From Cyanobium sp. Morenito 9A2 (GTDB taxonomy: Bacteria > Cyanobacteriota > Cyanobacteriia > PCC-6307 > Cyanobiaceae): 64,000 bases of DNA. Both the position numbers and the translations under genes were made by a program. The notes beneath the pieces were generated by a model, which saw only the letters and a program-made list of their open reading frames with translations, made no database searches and had not been told where the DNA came from. This document shows, piece by piece, positions 7,778 to 16,054 of the stretch. Position 1 is the stretch's first letter, and each line of letters opens with the position of its first letter. The stretch spans positions 124,001 through 188,000 of the forward strand of contig NZ_JAGQBJ010000001.1 in assembly GCF_024345575.1 (NCBI RefSeq). The letters run 5' to 3'.

Positions 7778-8440
7778 ATGGCCCTGCGCCTCCCGCCCTA
7801 CGACCCCCTGCCGCCGCCGCCGCCCCGCACCGATGCCCTGGTGGAGGTGGCGCTGGCGGATCTTCAACCCACCCAACTGTGTGTGGGTCTGGCGGAGGTC
7901 CGCAGCCGACGGGAGGACTTCCGGGCTGAGGACCGCGATCAGCGGCGGGGCTACCTCAAGGAGAAACCCGTGCCCTTGGTGCGCAGCGGCGATGGGGGCC
8001 TATGGATGGTGGATCGCCACCACCGCCTGCGGGCGCTGATCGAACTCGATCCCACCGCCAGCACCTTTGGCTATGTGGTGCTGCAGCTCAAGGAAAGCGA
8101 GCGCCAGGAGGTGCTCGCGGCCCTGCATCTGCGGGGCTGGCTTTACTTGTTCGATGGTCGGGGCCGGGGCCCCCTGGCGCCGGCCGCGCTGCCCACTCGC
8201 CTAGAGGAGTTGCAGGACGACCCCTACCGCAGCCTGGTCTGGAAGCTCAAGCGCGAGGGCGTGATCGCCCCGGCTCCTTTGATTCCTTTCCATGAATTCC
8301 GCTGGGGGGCCTGGCTGCGCAGCCGCCGGCTGCCCCCGTTCAGCTCCGAGCGACTCGACCCCGCCCTGCCGGCGGCCCGGGCCCTGGCCCGTTCCTCCTC
8401 AGCGGCTCAACTGGCCGGATGGCAGGGGACTGGGATCTGA
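7778..8440 (+). CDS. ParB-like (ParBc_2) domain protein
   Basis: A 220-residue protein matching the ParB/Srx-fold group often annotated as a putative ParB-like protein. It has LADLQPTQLCVGLAEV, an invariant lysine-containing KPVPLV strand and the WMVDRHHRLRALIEL motif (about residues 79-93), followed by a C-terminal FHEFRWGAWLRSR region. These proteins share the ParB N-terminal fold but lack a DNA-binding helix-turn-helix, so chromosome partitioning should not be assumed; several relatives are nucleotide- or phosphate-dependent enzymes. A TTG at 7775 directly precedes the ATG I chose. Its 3' end overlaps the convergent zinc-ribbon gene by 42 bases. Confidence 0.75.
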   Translation: MALRLPPYDPLPPPPPRTDALVEVALADLQPTQLCVGLAEVRSRREDFRAEDRDQRRGYLKEKPVPLVRSGDGGLWMVDRHHRLRALIELDPTASTFGYVVLQLKESERQEVLAALHLRGWLYLFDGRGRGPLAPAALPTRLEELQDDPYRSLVWKLKREGVIAPAPLIPFHEFRWGAWLRSRRLPPFSSERLDPALPAARALARSSSAAQLAGWQGTGI

Positions 8441-8722
8441 GGGCAGCGGCATCCGGGAGGGCAGGGCCGCCAGCAGCGCAGCGAGGGCCAGCACGGCCAC
8501 AAGCCAGGCCCAGGGGGGGACCCCCTGGGGGGAGCGACGGGCCAGCCGAGGGCTCCGCCGCCGCGCCATCGCTGTGGTCCGCGGGCCGCCGAGCGGAGTG
8601 CCGCAGCGTCCACAGACCATGCGACCGGCCAGGCTGCGATCCCGCCTGACCGACCAACTTCCGCATTGGGGGCAAGACACGCGACCGTCTGCGCTGACCC
8701 CACCAGTCTGAACACTCGCCAT
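8399..8722 (-). CDS. Small zinc-ribbon protein with a C-terminal membrane helix
   Basis: A 107-residue protein with two CxxC pairs near the N-terminus (CPQCGSWSVRRDRS..MVCGRCG), a typical zinc ribbon, then a basic linker and a C-terminal hydrophobic helix (PPWAWLVAVLALAALLAALP). The arrangement suggests a tail-anchored protein. The start is the ATG at 8722, immediately before the ribbon; the longer open frame antisense to the phosphoribosyltransferase is not credible. No function is known. It overlaps the 3' end of the ParB-like gene and is divergent from the phosphoribosyltransferase with 36 bases between the starts. Confidence 0.68.
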   Translation of the reverse strand: MASVQTGGVSADGRVSCPQCGSWSVRRDRSLAGRMVCGRCGTPLGGPRTTAMARRRSPRLARRSPQGVPPWAWLVAVLALAALLAALPSRMPLPSDPSPLPSGQLSR

Positions 8723-8758
8723 GCTGGGGTGAAGGTGAAGCCCCAAGGGGCCGCCGCC

Positions 8759-9436
8759 ATGGACAGCCGCCGCGCACTCTGGAGCGATCGAGCCTCGGCC
8801 GGCCGGGCCCTGGCACTGCGCCTGGGGGCCTGGAGCGATCACCCCGAAGCCGTTGTGGTGGGCTTGCCCCGGGGTGGGATGGCGGTGGCCGCCGAGGTGG
8901 CCCGGGCGCTGGACCTGCCCCTGGAGCCCTGGGCCGTGCGCAAGATCGGCCATCCTCTGAACCCGGAATGGGCGATCGGCGCCGTGGCCCCGGGCGGGGT
9001 GCTGCTCTGGGACCCGTGCGCCCGCTCTGATCTGGCCCTTGCCCCCTCGCTGGAGCTAGCGCTCGTCGGCGAGGAGCGCCGCGAGCTGGAGCGGCGTCAG
9101 AGGGTCTTCGGCGATCCTCCCGCAGCGGCACTGCAGGGGCGTCCGCTGATCGTGGTCGATGACGGGGTAGCGACGGGGCTGAGCGTGCGAGCAGCGCTGC
9201 AAGCCCTCGCCAGGCTGGGCCCCGGACGGTTGATCTTGGCGGTGCCCGTGATCGATGCGGCCCTGGCGAAGGACCTGGCGCCATTGGTGGACGAGCTGGT
9301 CGCCCTGGCGAGGGTGAGGGATCTGCGGGCGGTGGGGGAGCACTACCGCCAGTTCGAGCAACTCAGCGACGCCGATGTGCACCGCGTGCTGGAGACGGCA
9401 GGCAGACTTCAGCGACCCCGCGCCTTGCCGCCGTGA
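8759..9436 (+). CDS. Phosphoribosyltransferase-domain protein
   Basis: A 225-residue type I phosphoribosyltransferase-fold protein. The PRPP-binding signature PLIVVDDGVATGLSVRAAL lies at about residues 130-148, and the N-terminal VVVGLPRGGMAVAAEVARAL with PLEPWAVRKIGHP is typical of the stand-alone group found beside many unrelated genes. The substrate base is unknown, and some relatives are fused to hydrolase domains. It starts at an ATG at 8759. Its stop overlaps the GTG start of the YccF gene by four bases, so the two are translationally coupled. Confidence 0.85.
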   Translation: MDSRRALWSDRASAGRALALRLGAWSDHPEAVVVGLPRGGMAVAAEVARALDLPLEPWAVRKIGHPLNPEWAIGAVAPGGVLLWDPCARSDLALAPSLELALVGEERRELERRQRVFGDPPAAALQGRPLIVVDDGVATGLSVRAALQALARLGPGRLILAVPVIDAALAKDLAPLVDELVALARVRDLRAVGEHYRQFEQLSDADVHRVLETAGRLQRPRALPP

Positions 9437-9867
9437 TTCGCTCGTTGCTCAACCTGCTCTGGTTCGTGCTGGGCGGCTTTGTGATGGGGCTGGGCTGGTG
9501 GCTGGCGGGGCTGCTGGCGGCGGTCACGATCGTGGGGCTCCCCTGGGCCCGGGCCTGCTTCGTGATCGGCAGCTTCTCGTTTTTTCCCTTCGGCAAGGAG
9601 GCCGTCAGCCGCCTGGAGCTGACCGGCCGGCGCGACCTGGGCACGGGCCCGCTGGGGTTCATCGGCAACGTGATCTGGTTCCTGGTGGCCGGCCTTTGGC
9701 TGGCGATCGGTCACCTGACCTCCGCCCTGGCCTGTTTCGTGACGATCATCGGCATCCCCTTCGGCTGGCAGCACCTGAAGCTGGCGGTGATCGCCCTGGC
9801 GCCAATCGGCGTCACCGTGGTGCCCGTAGGCGCCGGTGCCCCTGCAGGGGCCCTAACCAGACCGTGA
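9433..9867 (+). CDS. YccF-family (DUF307) inner-membrane protein
   Basis: A 144-residue protein of two similar halves, each with hydrophobic helices followed by a G-[IL]-P-[FW] turn: VTIVGLPWARACF and VTIIGIPFGWQHLKLA. The N-L-x-W-F-V-L-G-G-F start and the FPFG segment match YccF, an inner-membrane family with no established function. The start is a GTG at 9433 overlapping the previous stop. Its last 56 bases overlap, tail to tail, the CPBP protease gene; the C-terminal GAGAPAGALTRP tail is probably dispensable. Confidence 0.85.
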   Translation: MIRSLLNLLWFVLGGFVMGLGWWLAGLLAAVTIVGLPWARACFVIGSFSFFPFGKEAVSRLELTGRRDLGTGPLGFIGNVIWFLVAGLWLAIGHLTSALACFVTIIGIPFGWQHLKLAVIALAPIGVTVVPVGAGAPAGALTRP

Positions 9868-12364
9868 CCACCAGCCAGTGGATCAGCAGCGGCGGCCAGA
9901 GCGAGCCGCTGAGGTTGTAGGCGGAGATGCAGACCAGCCCCAGCAGGGTGCACTGCACCAGGAACCGGGGGTTGTGGAACACCCCCCGGGCCTCGGGATA
10001 CCAGGTGCGCTCCGCCAGGGGGTGATAGATCACGAACAGCCCCAGGCCCAAGGCCCCCCAGGCGAGGGTGCCCCAGGGGCCCTCCCCCTCCAGGGGATGG
10101 GGCAACAGGGCGACGCGAAACAGCAACTCCTCCAGCAGCGCGGGCATCAGCAACCAACCAAGGGAGCGTCGCAGCAGCGGGAGCGGCGGCCCCCAGCGCA
10201 GCTGCTCATTCAGGAAACCGGAGCGGTACCCCAGGGTCAGGGCCACCAGGGCGTAGGGCACCAGGAGCAGCAGGGTCAACGCCACGGTCCACCCGCCGGT
10301 GGGGGCGAACAGGGCATCGACGATCCGGCGCAGCAGGGTGGCCACGGGGGGGAGCTGGCCCAGCAGACCGGTGGGGGCCAGGGGAGCGAGCCGCCCGTCG
10401 CCACCGGGGATCTGATTGGTGCGCACCACATGCAGCTGGGCGCCATGGGCAAGGAACAGCCGGGCCAGGTCGTCGTGGCCGCGCCGCGGCAACACCGTGC
10501 GCCAGCTCAGCAGGGTCTCGCGCAGGCCGGTATGGCGACGGAAGGCGGCACCCTGATCGCTCCCCTGGGCCGCCTGATCCACCAGGGCCCCGTTGCGCCG
10601 CCAGTCGGCGCGCATCTGGCCGAAGGGCGTGAGCAGGCCATCGAGGGAGTGGGTGAGCTGGTCCAGGGCCGCGATCCGTCTGGTCTCAGGGCTTGAAAGG
10701 GATCCTGAGCTGCGGCCAGGGCGGGGGACGGAGGCCAGCCGCTGGCGCAGGCGCTCCACGGCAATCGCCAGGGCCTGGCTGGAATCCTGCACACAGGAGA
10801 TCGCCGCCCCCACCCCGTTGAAGCCAGTGCCGTCGCCACTGCGGTAACGCGCCATCAACACCTCGGCCTGCAGTTGCAGTTCCAGCAGCAACGACAACGG
10901 CTGGGCGCCTGACCGGGGCCCCGGGCCAGTGGGCTCATCGAACAGATCCAGCTTGACCAGCAGATCCGAGAAGGGCCGGGTGCCCAGCCAACCCCGGCGC
11001 AGGTCACCGGCATAGGCGCTCCAGTCCTGGGTGCCCGCGACGATCCCGTCGGGATTGTTGGCGTAGATCTGGTGGTAGTGCAGGGCGAACTGCGGCTCGC
11101 CGGTGAACGGGTCGCGCACCACCTCCGCCTCACCGAAGGCGAAGTGACCGGTGACGGTGAAGAAGGGCACGGGCTCCGCCTGGGGGCCACCGATGCCCCC
11201 GAAGGTATGGATCACCAGGCCGTGGTCCCCCAGCCGCCAGGGAAGCGGCGCCGTCGGGGCCAGCTCCACCCGCGAGTAGCTGCCGCGTTGGAGCGAGGCG
11301 GGGGACCAGTTGTCGCGCTGCAGGTGCCTGAGGGCGGCGCCAAGGCCCCGCCGTTCCCGGTCGGTCCTGAGCTGAAAGAGGGCGCGGGGGCGCAGGGCCT
11401 GAACGGTGAACAGCCCTGTGGCATCGGGGGATCCGTAGAGGTACCAGCCCTGCGCGCCGATCGGATGGCTCGCCACACCCCGGGGGCTGGACATCCAGCG
11501 GCCATAGCGGTTGGGGGGCTGCTGGGGAATGCGCACGGTGGTGATCGGACCGCTGAACGCCCCCCGCTGGCGGTCGTAGTGCTGCACCCGGAAGCGATCG
11601 GAGGACGCACCACCGGCCGCCGCTGGCGCGGGGCCCAGGATCCGCACCAGGGCCATCCAGCGACCGGTGGTCTGGATCGGCGGCCGGCCGATGCGCAGGG
11701 AAGGGGCCTCCCCAGCTGCAGCCGCCACTTCCACCTCCTCGAGCTCCACGGTGATGTCATCGCGGGGGCGGGCCCCGGCCAGGGATTGCAGCGGCCCCAC
11801 CTGCCGGCGGCCATTGAGGCGCAGGGGCACGACGTTGCCATCGCTGCTGGCGGCGCGGGCGGCGGCATCCAGGCGGATGTCGGTGGTGACGGCGCGCACG
11901 AGCCGGCTCAGGCGGGGGTCGTCCGTCCAGCTCAACCGCAACCGCTGGCCCCGCAACGGCGCCAGCGCCGCGGGGGTTTGCTCCAGTTCGATCCAGACCC
12001 AGTCTTCACCGGGAGCGTCCGGGGCCTGGGCGAGCTCCTGCTCGCTGGGCAGGATCAGGCGACCGAGCCAGTCGGCATGGGGACGGTAGAGGGCTGGATC
12101 AGGGCGCAGGCCCAGGGGGTAGTGGGCGCTCTGGTTGAACGGAGCTCGTTCACTGAGCGCCTCACTGGAGAGCGGTGAGGGAGCGGTGGGGGTGCCGAGC
12201 TGCGGGGAAGCGGCCCCCGACGCCAGGGCGGGGCTGACCAGGGCAGCGAGTGCCAGGGCCAGGGCCAGGGACAACGCCAGCCAGGCCGAGAACCGCCGCC
12301 GCCCGATCGCCGTCCGATTCGTCGCGGGATCAGCTCCGCCCACCAGCACCACCGACCTCACCAC
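9812..12364 (-). CDS. CPBP-family intramembrane protease with a large exported N-terminal region
   Basis: An 850-residue protein. A signal-like helix (about residues 24-48, ending ALA) is followed by some 600 residues of soluble, presumably periplasmic sequence. This region contains FTVTGHFAFGEAEVVRDPFTGE and a helical block with ISCVQDSSQALAIAVERLRQ. A C-terminal group of membrane helices then carries the CPBP (CAAX protease/abortive infection) motif LLMPALLEELLFRVAL and the second FVIYHPLAERTWYP histidine region. CPBP proteases are glutamic-type membrane peptidases. The start is a GTG at 12364, overlapping the stop of the aspartic protease upstream, so the two are coupled. The family is usually 200-300 residues, so the exported part is unusual. 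Confidence 0.8.
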   Translation of the reverse strand: MVRSVVLVGGADPATNRTAIGRRRFSAWLALSLALALALAALVSPALASGAASPQLGTPTAPSPLSSEALSERAPFNQSAHYPLGLRPDPALYRPHADWLGRLILPSEQELAQAPDAPGEDWVWIELEQTPAALAPLRGQRLRLSWTDDPRLSRLVRAVTTDIRLDAAARAASSDGNVVPLRLNGRRQVGPLQSLAGARPRDDITVELEEVEVAAAAGEAPSLRIGRPPIQTTGRWMALVRILGPAPAAAGGASSDRFRVQHYDRQRGAFSGPITTVRIPQQPPNRYGRWMSSPRGVASHPIGAQGWYLYGSPDATGLFTVQALRPRALFQLRTDRERRGLGAALRHLQRDNWSPASLQRGSYSRVELAPTAPLPWRLGDHGLVIHTFGGIGGPQAEPVPFFTVTGHFAFGEAEVVRDPFTGEPQFALHYHQIYANNPDGIVAGTQDWSAYAGDLRRGWLGTRPFSDLLVKLDLFDEPTGPGPRSGAQPLSLLLELQLQAEVLMARYRSGDGTGFNGVGAAISCVQDSSQALAIAVERLRQRLASVPRPGRSSGSLSSPETRRIAALDQLTHSLDGLLTPFGQMRADWRRNGALVDQAAQGSDQGAAFRRHTGLRETLLSWRTVLPRRGHDDLARLFLAHGAQLHVVRTNQIPGGDGRLAPLAPTGLLGQLPPVATLLRRIVDALFAPTGGWTVALTLLLLVPYALVALTLGYRSGFLNEQLRWGPPLPLLRRSLGWLLMPALLEELLFRVALLPHPLEGEGPWGTLAWGALGLGLFVIYHPLAERTWYPEARGVFHNPRFLVQCTLLGLVCISAYNLSGSLWPPLLIHWLVVTVWLGPLQGHRRLRAPR

Positions 12365-13320
12365 AGGCTGAGGGTGGGGGGGTCCCGGTCGAGCCGCCAG
12401 AGCTGGCGGTGGCTGCGCAGCAGCTCCTGGCCGACGATCGCTTCCACCTGAAGTGCGGCAAAGATCGGATTCGTCGTGACGATGCCCTCGACGTTCTCCA
12501 ACCCGTGGGCCCCGGCAGGGACCGGACCCAACCCCAGCCCGGCAAAGCGTTGACGCTGCACCGGCTGCTCGCCGCAGAATCCCATCAGGCGCAGCGGTTC
12601 CCCTGGCCCGATCGGCACCAGGCGCTGGGCCAGGGCGGGGCTGAGGAACAGCCCCTCGGCGCCGGTGTCCGCCAGGGCCGCCACCGGACCCCGGGGGCTG
12701 TTGAGCTCGATCAGCGGCACCCCCCGGGCCCAGCGCAGGGGCAGGGTGCGGCGCGGGGGCGCGGGGCCGGCCAGCGCCACGGCGCCCGCCCCGAGGCGAA
12801 GGCGTTGGCCTACGGGATCGATCCAGATCGGCAGGCGCTTCAACAGCGGTACCCCCAGCACCCCATCCACTCCGGCCGGCAGGGCCGCCACCGGCAGCAC
12901 CAGGACCTCGGCCGAACGCACCGTGAGTGGATCAGCGCCGCTGCCCAGGCGCAGCTCAGGCAGGCGGGCGCGCCGGGGCCGCAGCTGGGCGCAACCTCTG
13001 CCCCCCCCGGCCAGACCAAAGGCAGCGGGCGCCATCGCCTCGGCGGTCAGACCCAGCCGCCGGGCCGCCTCTGGGGTCACCATCGACGAGGAGGCTCCCG
13101 TGTCAAGCAGCAGCCGCAGGCGGCCGCGATCGGTGTGCAGGCTCAGCACGGGGGTGTCGCCGTCTGCGGCCCGCTCCAGGGGCACGGTGGCGCCGCCTCT
13201 GGGGACGCCGCCTGCGAGGGGGTCACCCTTGAGCTGAAGCAAGGCGGCGCAAAGGGCCAGCATCGGGACCGATCCAGGCCTGGGCTGGGATCGTAGGGCG
13301 GGCCGATTGGTCGTCAGCAT
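12358..13320 (-). CDS. Retropepsin-like aspartic protease with two DTGA motifs
   Basis: A 320-residue protein with a short hydrophobic start and two catalytic-type motifs: LLLDTGASSSMV (about residue 90) and ALADTGAEGLFLS (about residue 227), followed by hydrophobic-hydrophobic-glycine strands (DGVLGVPLLKR, VEGIVTTNPIF). Two DTGA copies in one chain imply a single-chain, pepsin-like arrangement rather than the homodimer of viral proteases. Export is likely but the signal is weak; an alternative start at 13263 (MLALCAALLQLK) gives a more signal-like N-terminus. It is the first gene of the two-protease unit and overlaps the CPBP gene start by seven bases. Confidence 0.78.
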   Translation of the reverse strand: MLTTNRPALRSQPRPGSVPMLALCAALLQLKGDPLAGGVPRGGATVPLERAADGDTPVLSLHTDRGRLRLLLDTGASSSMVTPEAARRLGLTAEAMAPAAFGLAGGGRGCAQLRPRRARLPELRLGSGADPLTVRSAEVLVLPVAALPAGVDGVLGVPLLKRLPIWIDPVGQRLRLGAGAVALAGPAPPRRTLPLRWARGVPLIELNSPRGPVAALADTGAEGLFLSPALAQRLVPIGPGEPLRLMGFCGEQPVQRQRFAGLGLGPVPAGAHGLENVEGIVTTNPIFAALQVEAIVGQELLRSHRQLWRLDRDPPTLSLW

Positions 13321-13344
13321 GGGGGCCTCGATGCCCTGCCCCCG

Positions 13345-14004
13345 TTGCCCCACCACCAATGCCTTGGAGCCCACTCCGCCACGCCCTGGCGGGGGAAGAG
13401 CCTGCGGGGCTGCTTCCTTGGGGCGGCTTTGGTGATGGCGTGGCTGCCTGGGGCCTGGGCGGCCACGCCCCTGCAGGCGGTGGCGTCCGCTGCGGGCGAA
13501 CCGCAGATCTGTGTGATCGCACCGCGGGTGGAGAGCGACGCCGATGGGCGGGTGGACGGCACCGTGCCGAACGCCCGGCCCACCCTGGTGGTGGCCGATC
13601 CCCTGGCCGAGCTGCAGATCGAGCGCGGCGGAGCGCGACCCTGGCGCGCGCACATCCACGTCAGCAAGCGGGCGGGAACACCGATCCCCTGGCCCCTGGC
13701 GCCCCTGAAACCGGGGGAGCAGGCGTTGCTGCGCCTGCGCCCCCGGGGGGCAGCCGCCGGCAACTTCGCCAGCGTGCGGCTGCGGGCGGCGGCGGACCAG
13801 GAGTTGCGCTCCAGCGAGCGGTTGGTGGGCCGTCTCGGCCGCGATCCGAAGGCCTGGGAGCAGGCGGTGGATGGGGCGCTCGCCCGCCAGCAGGTGCCCC
13901 TGGCCTGGGCCCTGCTGTTCGATCCCCGTGCCCCGGTCTCCCAGGCGCTGCAGGGGCTGCGCGTCGACCTTCTCAGCCAGGGCTGTGGTCCCGGCGGGGG
14001 CTGA
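13345..14004 (+). CDS. Exported protein of unknown function
   Basis: A 219-residue protein with a signal peptide (about residues 16-40: basic KSLRG, hydrophobic CFLGAALVMAWLPG, cleavage after AWA). The mature part has a QICVIAPRVESDADG strand and a PWPLAPLKPGEQALLRLRPRG segment, and ends in a helical block with one cysteine close to the C-terminus, so a Cys-Cys bridge to the first cysteine is possible. No known domain is recognised. The start is a TTG at 13345 and is uncertain. It is divergent from the aspartic protease (24 bases) and upstream of the CopD-like gene. Confidence 0.55.
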   Translation: MPHHQCLGAHSATPWRGKSLRGCFLGAALVMAWLPGAWAATPLQAVASAAGEPQICVIAPRVESDADGRVDGTVPNARPTLVVADPLAELQIERGGARPWRAHIHVSKRAGTPIPWPLAPLKPGEQALLRLRPRGAAAGNFASVRLRAAADQELRSSERLVGRLGRDPKAWEQAVDGALARQQVPLAWALLFDPRAPVSQALQGLRVDLLSQGCGPGGG

Positions 14005-14082
14005 GGCGTGGCGGTGCTCTGGATCGGCGTCGGGGCGCTGGGCCGCAGGGCGGAGCGCGAGGATGACGGTGGAGGCCAAGCG

Positions 14083-14529
14083 ATGCTGAAGCTGCTGGTG
14101 ATCGTCCATGCCCTCGGGGCCTCGATCTGGACGGGTGGCCACCTGCTGCTGGCCCTGGGCGTGCTGCCGCCGGCTCTGAAGGCGGGCGATCCGATGCCGG
14201 TCCTGCGCTTCGAGCGCGCCTTCGAACGCTTGGGCCTGGGGGCCCTGGCGCTGCAACTGGCTACGGGCCTGGCCCTTGCTCGCCTTGACCTGGGCCGTTG
14301 GGAGGCGCTCTGGAGCTTCGATCCAGGGATCGCCCGGAGTGTTGCCCTCAAGCTGCTGTTGCTGGCCGCCACCCTGGCCCTGGCCCTGCAGGCGCGGTGG
14401 CAGCTGATCCCCCGCCTCACGGCAGCATCCCTGCCGCGGCTGGCGGTTCAGATCGTGTTGATCACCCTGCTGGCCGTGGGCTTGCTGGTCGTGGGGGCGA
14501 GTATCCGGCTTGGAGGTTTGGGACTGTGA
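14083..14529 (+). CDS. CopD-like four-helix membrane protein
   Basis: A 148-residue membrane protein starting MLKLLVIVHALGASIWTGGH, the helix with conserved His, Trp and Gly-His typical of the CopD/YcnJ copper-transport domain and related heme-binding membrane families. Four helices are visible, with a conserved-looking RFERAFERLG segment between the first and second. A GTG at 14008 would add 25 residues of low-hydrophobicity sequence with no family likeness, so I prefer the ATG at 14083. A role in copper import or redox chemistry is inference; the neighbours give no metal context. Confidence 0.7.
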   Translation: MLKLLVIVHALGASIWTGGHLLLALGVLPPALKAGDPMPVLRFERAFERLGLGALALQLATGLALARLDLGRWEALWSFDPGIARSVALKLLLLAATLALALQARWQLIPRLTAASLPRLAVQIVLITLLAVGLLVVGASIRLGGLGL

Positions 14530-14905
14530 TCACGGCGCTGCTGGTCGCTGTTCTGGCTCCCGGGCCGGGCCCCTGGAAGGCCTGACCAAGGTGGGTCCAC
14601 CGGTCCGGAAGAAGCGGCGGCGCCTTGGCCTCAGGGTGCTGGTGCCGGCTGCGCCGGGGCGCGACCGCGACGGGCGGCTCGAGGCGAGGGGGCCATGGTC
14701 GCCGGGGCGGTGCCTGCGACCCCGGCACGCTTCCACGGGGGGGCTGCTGCCGATCGGCTGAACGCCGACGCAGGCCCGGGGTTGAAGCGGGAGGCGTCCG
14801 GGCGGCAGGACAGGCGGCTGACACAACCGCTGGGGTGCCCATCGGCCCAGGGCTCACTCCTGACGTGCACATCTAAGCTCCCAGCCCCTGGCTGTTCCTG
14901 CCGCC
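14530..14905. other. 376-base gene-free stretch
   Basis: The stretch between the CopD-like stop and the persulfide dioxygenase start contains open frames on both strands, but all have proline/arginine/alanine-rich composition typical of GC-rich shadow frames. I see no hairpin followed by a T run, no tRNA-like fold and no clear promoter boxes. It presumably holds the promoter of the dioxygenase gene. Confidence 0.5.
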
Positions 14906-16054
14906 GTGGCCGTCGCTCCCCCTTTCCCGCTGAGGGCCGCCGCCGGTGGCGGTGATCTGCTCCTGCGCCAGCTGTTCGACGTCGACACCGGCACCTACAC
15001 CTACCTGCTCGCCGACGTGGGGGCCCGTGAGGGGGTGCTGATCGATCCAGTGTTCGAGCAGCACGGCCGAGATCTGGCCCTGATCGAAGAGCTGGAGATC
15101 GATCTGGTGGCCTGCCTCGACACCCACGCCCACGCCGACCACATCAGCGGCGCCTGGCTGATGCGCCAGGCCACGGGTTGTGCCATCGGTTTGGCGGCCA
15201 AGGTGCGCGCCAGCAACGTCACCCAGCCCTTGGCCGATGGCGACCGGGTGCGCTTCGGCGGCCGCCACCTGGAGGTACGCGCCACCCCGGGCCACACCGA
15301 CGGCTGTCTCAGCTACGTGCTCGACAACCTGAGCCTTGCCTTCACCGGTGATGCGTTGCTGATCCGCGGCTGCGGACGCTGTGATTTCCAGCAGGGCAAC
15401 CCCCACAACCTCTACCGCTCGATCACCGAGCAGATTTTTTCACTGCCGGAGACCTGCCTGCTCTACCCCGGCCACGACTACGCCGGCCGCTGCGTCAGCT
15501 CGGTGGCGGAGGAACGGGCCTACAACGCCCGCCTGGGGGGCGGCGCCGACGAGCGCGACTTCGTCGGTTCGATGGAGAACCTGCACCTCCCCCACCCCCA
15601 CCGCATCGCCCTGGCCCTGCCGGCGAATCTGCGCTGCGGAGAGCCCCTGGAGACGGCCAGCGGAGCGGACGACCAGGACGACTGGGCGCCGATCCGGCAC
15701 AGCTACGCCGGGTTGCCGGAGCTGATCCCTGAGTGGGTGGCCGCCCACCGCTCAGCCTTCAACCTGGTGGATGTGCGTTCAGCCGAGGAGTACGACGGCC
15801 CCGATGGCCACATTCCCGGAAGCCAGCTCATTCCCCTGCCCGATCTGGAAGCCCGCAGCGCGGAAATACGCAGCGATCGCCCGACGGTGGTGCTCTGCCA
15901 TTCCGGCAGCCGCTCGGCCCTGGCCACCCAGCAGCTGTCCAAGGCTGGCCTGCGGCAGGTGGCCAACCTGCGCGGTGGCCTGAGCCGTTGGAAGGCGGAG
16001 GGCTATCCGGTGGAGAGCGGTGCAGCGGAGTCCGCCGGTTCGCCTCAGCGGTAG
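14906..16054 (+). CDS. Persulfide dioxygenase (ETHE1-type) fused to a rhodanese domain
   Basis: A 382-residue two-domain enzyme. The metallo-beta-lactamase domain (residues about 15-235) has the metal motif LDTHAHADHISGA, the ATPGHTDGCLSYVLDN strand and the late LLYPGHDYAGR histidine, as in ETHE1-like persulfide dioxygenases that oxidise glutathione persulfide to sulfite with O2 and iron. The rhodanese domain (about 270-375) has DVRSAEEYDGPDGHIPGS and the catalytic cysteine in VVLCHSGSRSALA. Such fusions are known in bacteria and handle sulfide and persulfide detoxification. The start is a GTG at 14906. It converges with pstS and overlaps its 3' end by 10 bases. Confidence 0.88.
   Translation: MAVAPPFPLRAAAGGGDLLLRQLFDVDTGTYTYLLADVGAREGVLIDPVFEQHGRDLALIEELEIDLVACLDTHAHADHISGAWLMRQATGCAIGLAAKVRASNVTQPLADGDRVRFGGRHLEVRATPGHTDGCLSYVLDNLSLAFTGDALLIRGCGRCDFQQGNPHNLYRSITEQIFSLPETCLLYPGHDYAGRCVSSVAEERAYNARLGGGADERDFVGSMENLHLPHPHRIALALPANLRCGEPLETASGADDQDDWAPIRHSYAGLPELIPEWVAAHRSAFNLVDVRSAEEYDGPDGHIPGSQLIPLPDLEARSAEIRSDRPTVVLCHSGSRSALATQQLSKAGLRQVANLRGGLSRWKAEGYPVESGAAESAGSPQR

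Noticed and set aside
11072-12178. 368-codon plus-strand open frame
   Set aside because: Lies wholly opposite the CPBP protease gene and lacks any motif or plausible start context.
12358-14256. 632-codon version of the aspartic protease
   Set aside because: The extra 312 codons run antisense to the exported protein and CopD-like genes and are Gln/Pro/Arg-rich; the start at 13320 or 13263 is better.
14462-14872. Minus-strand gene in the gap before the persulfide dioxygenase
   Set aside because: Pro/Arg/Ser-rich translation without secondary-structure pattern, and it overlaps the CopD-like gene.
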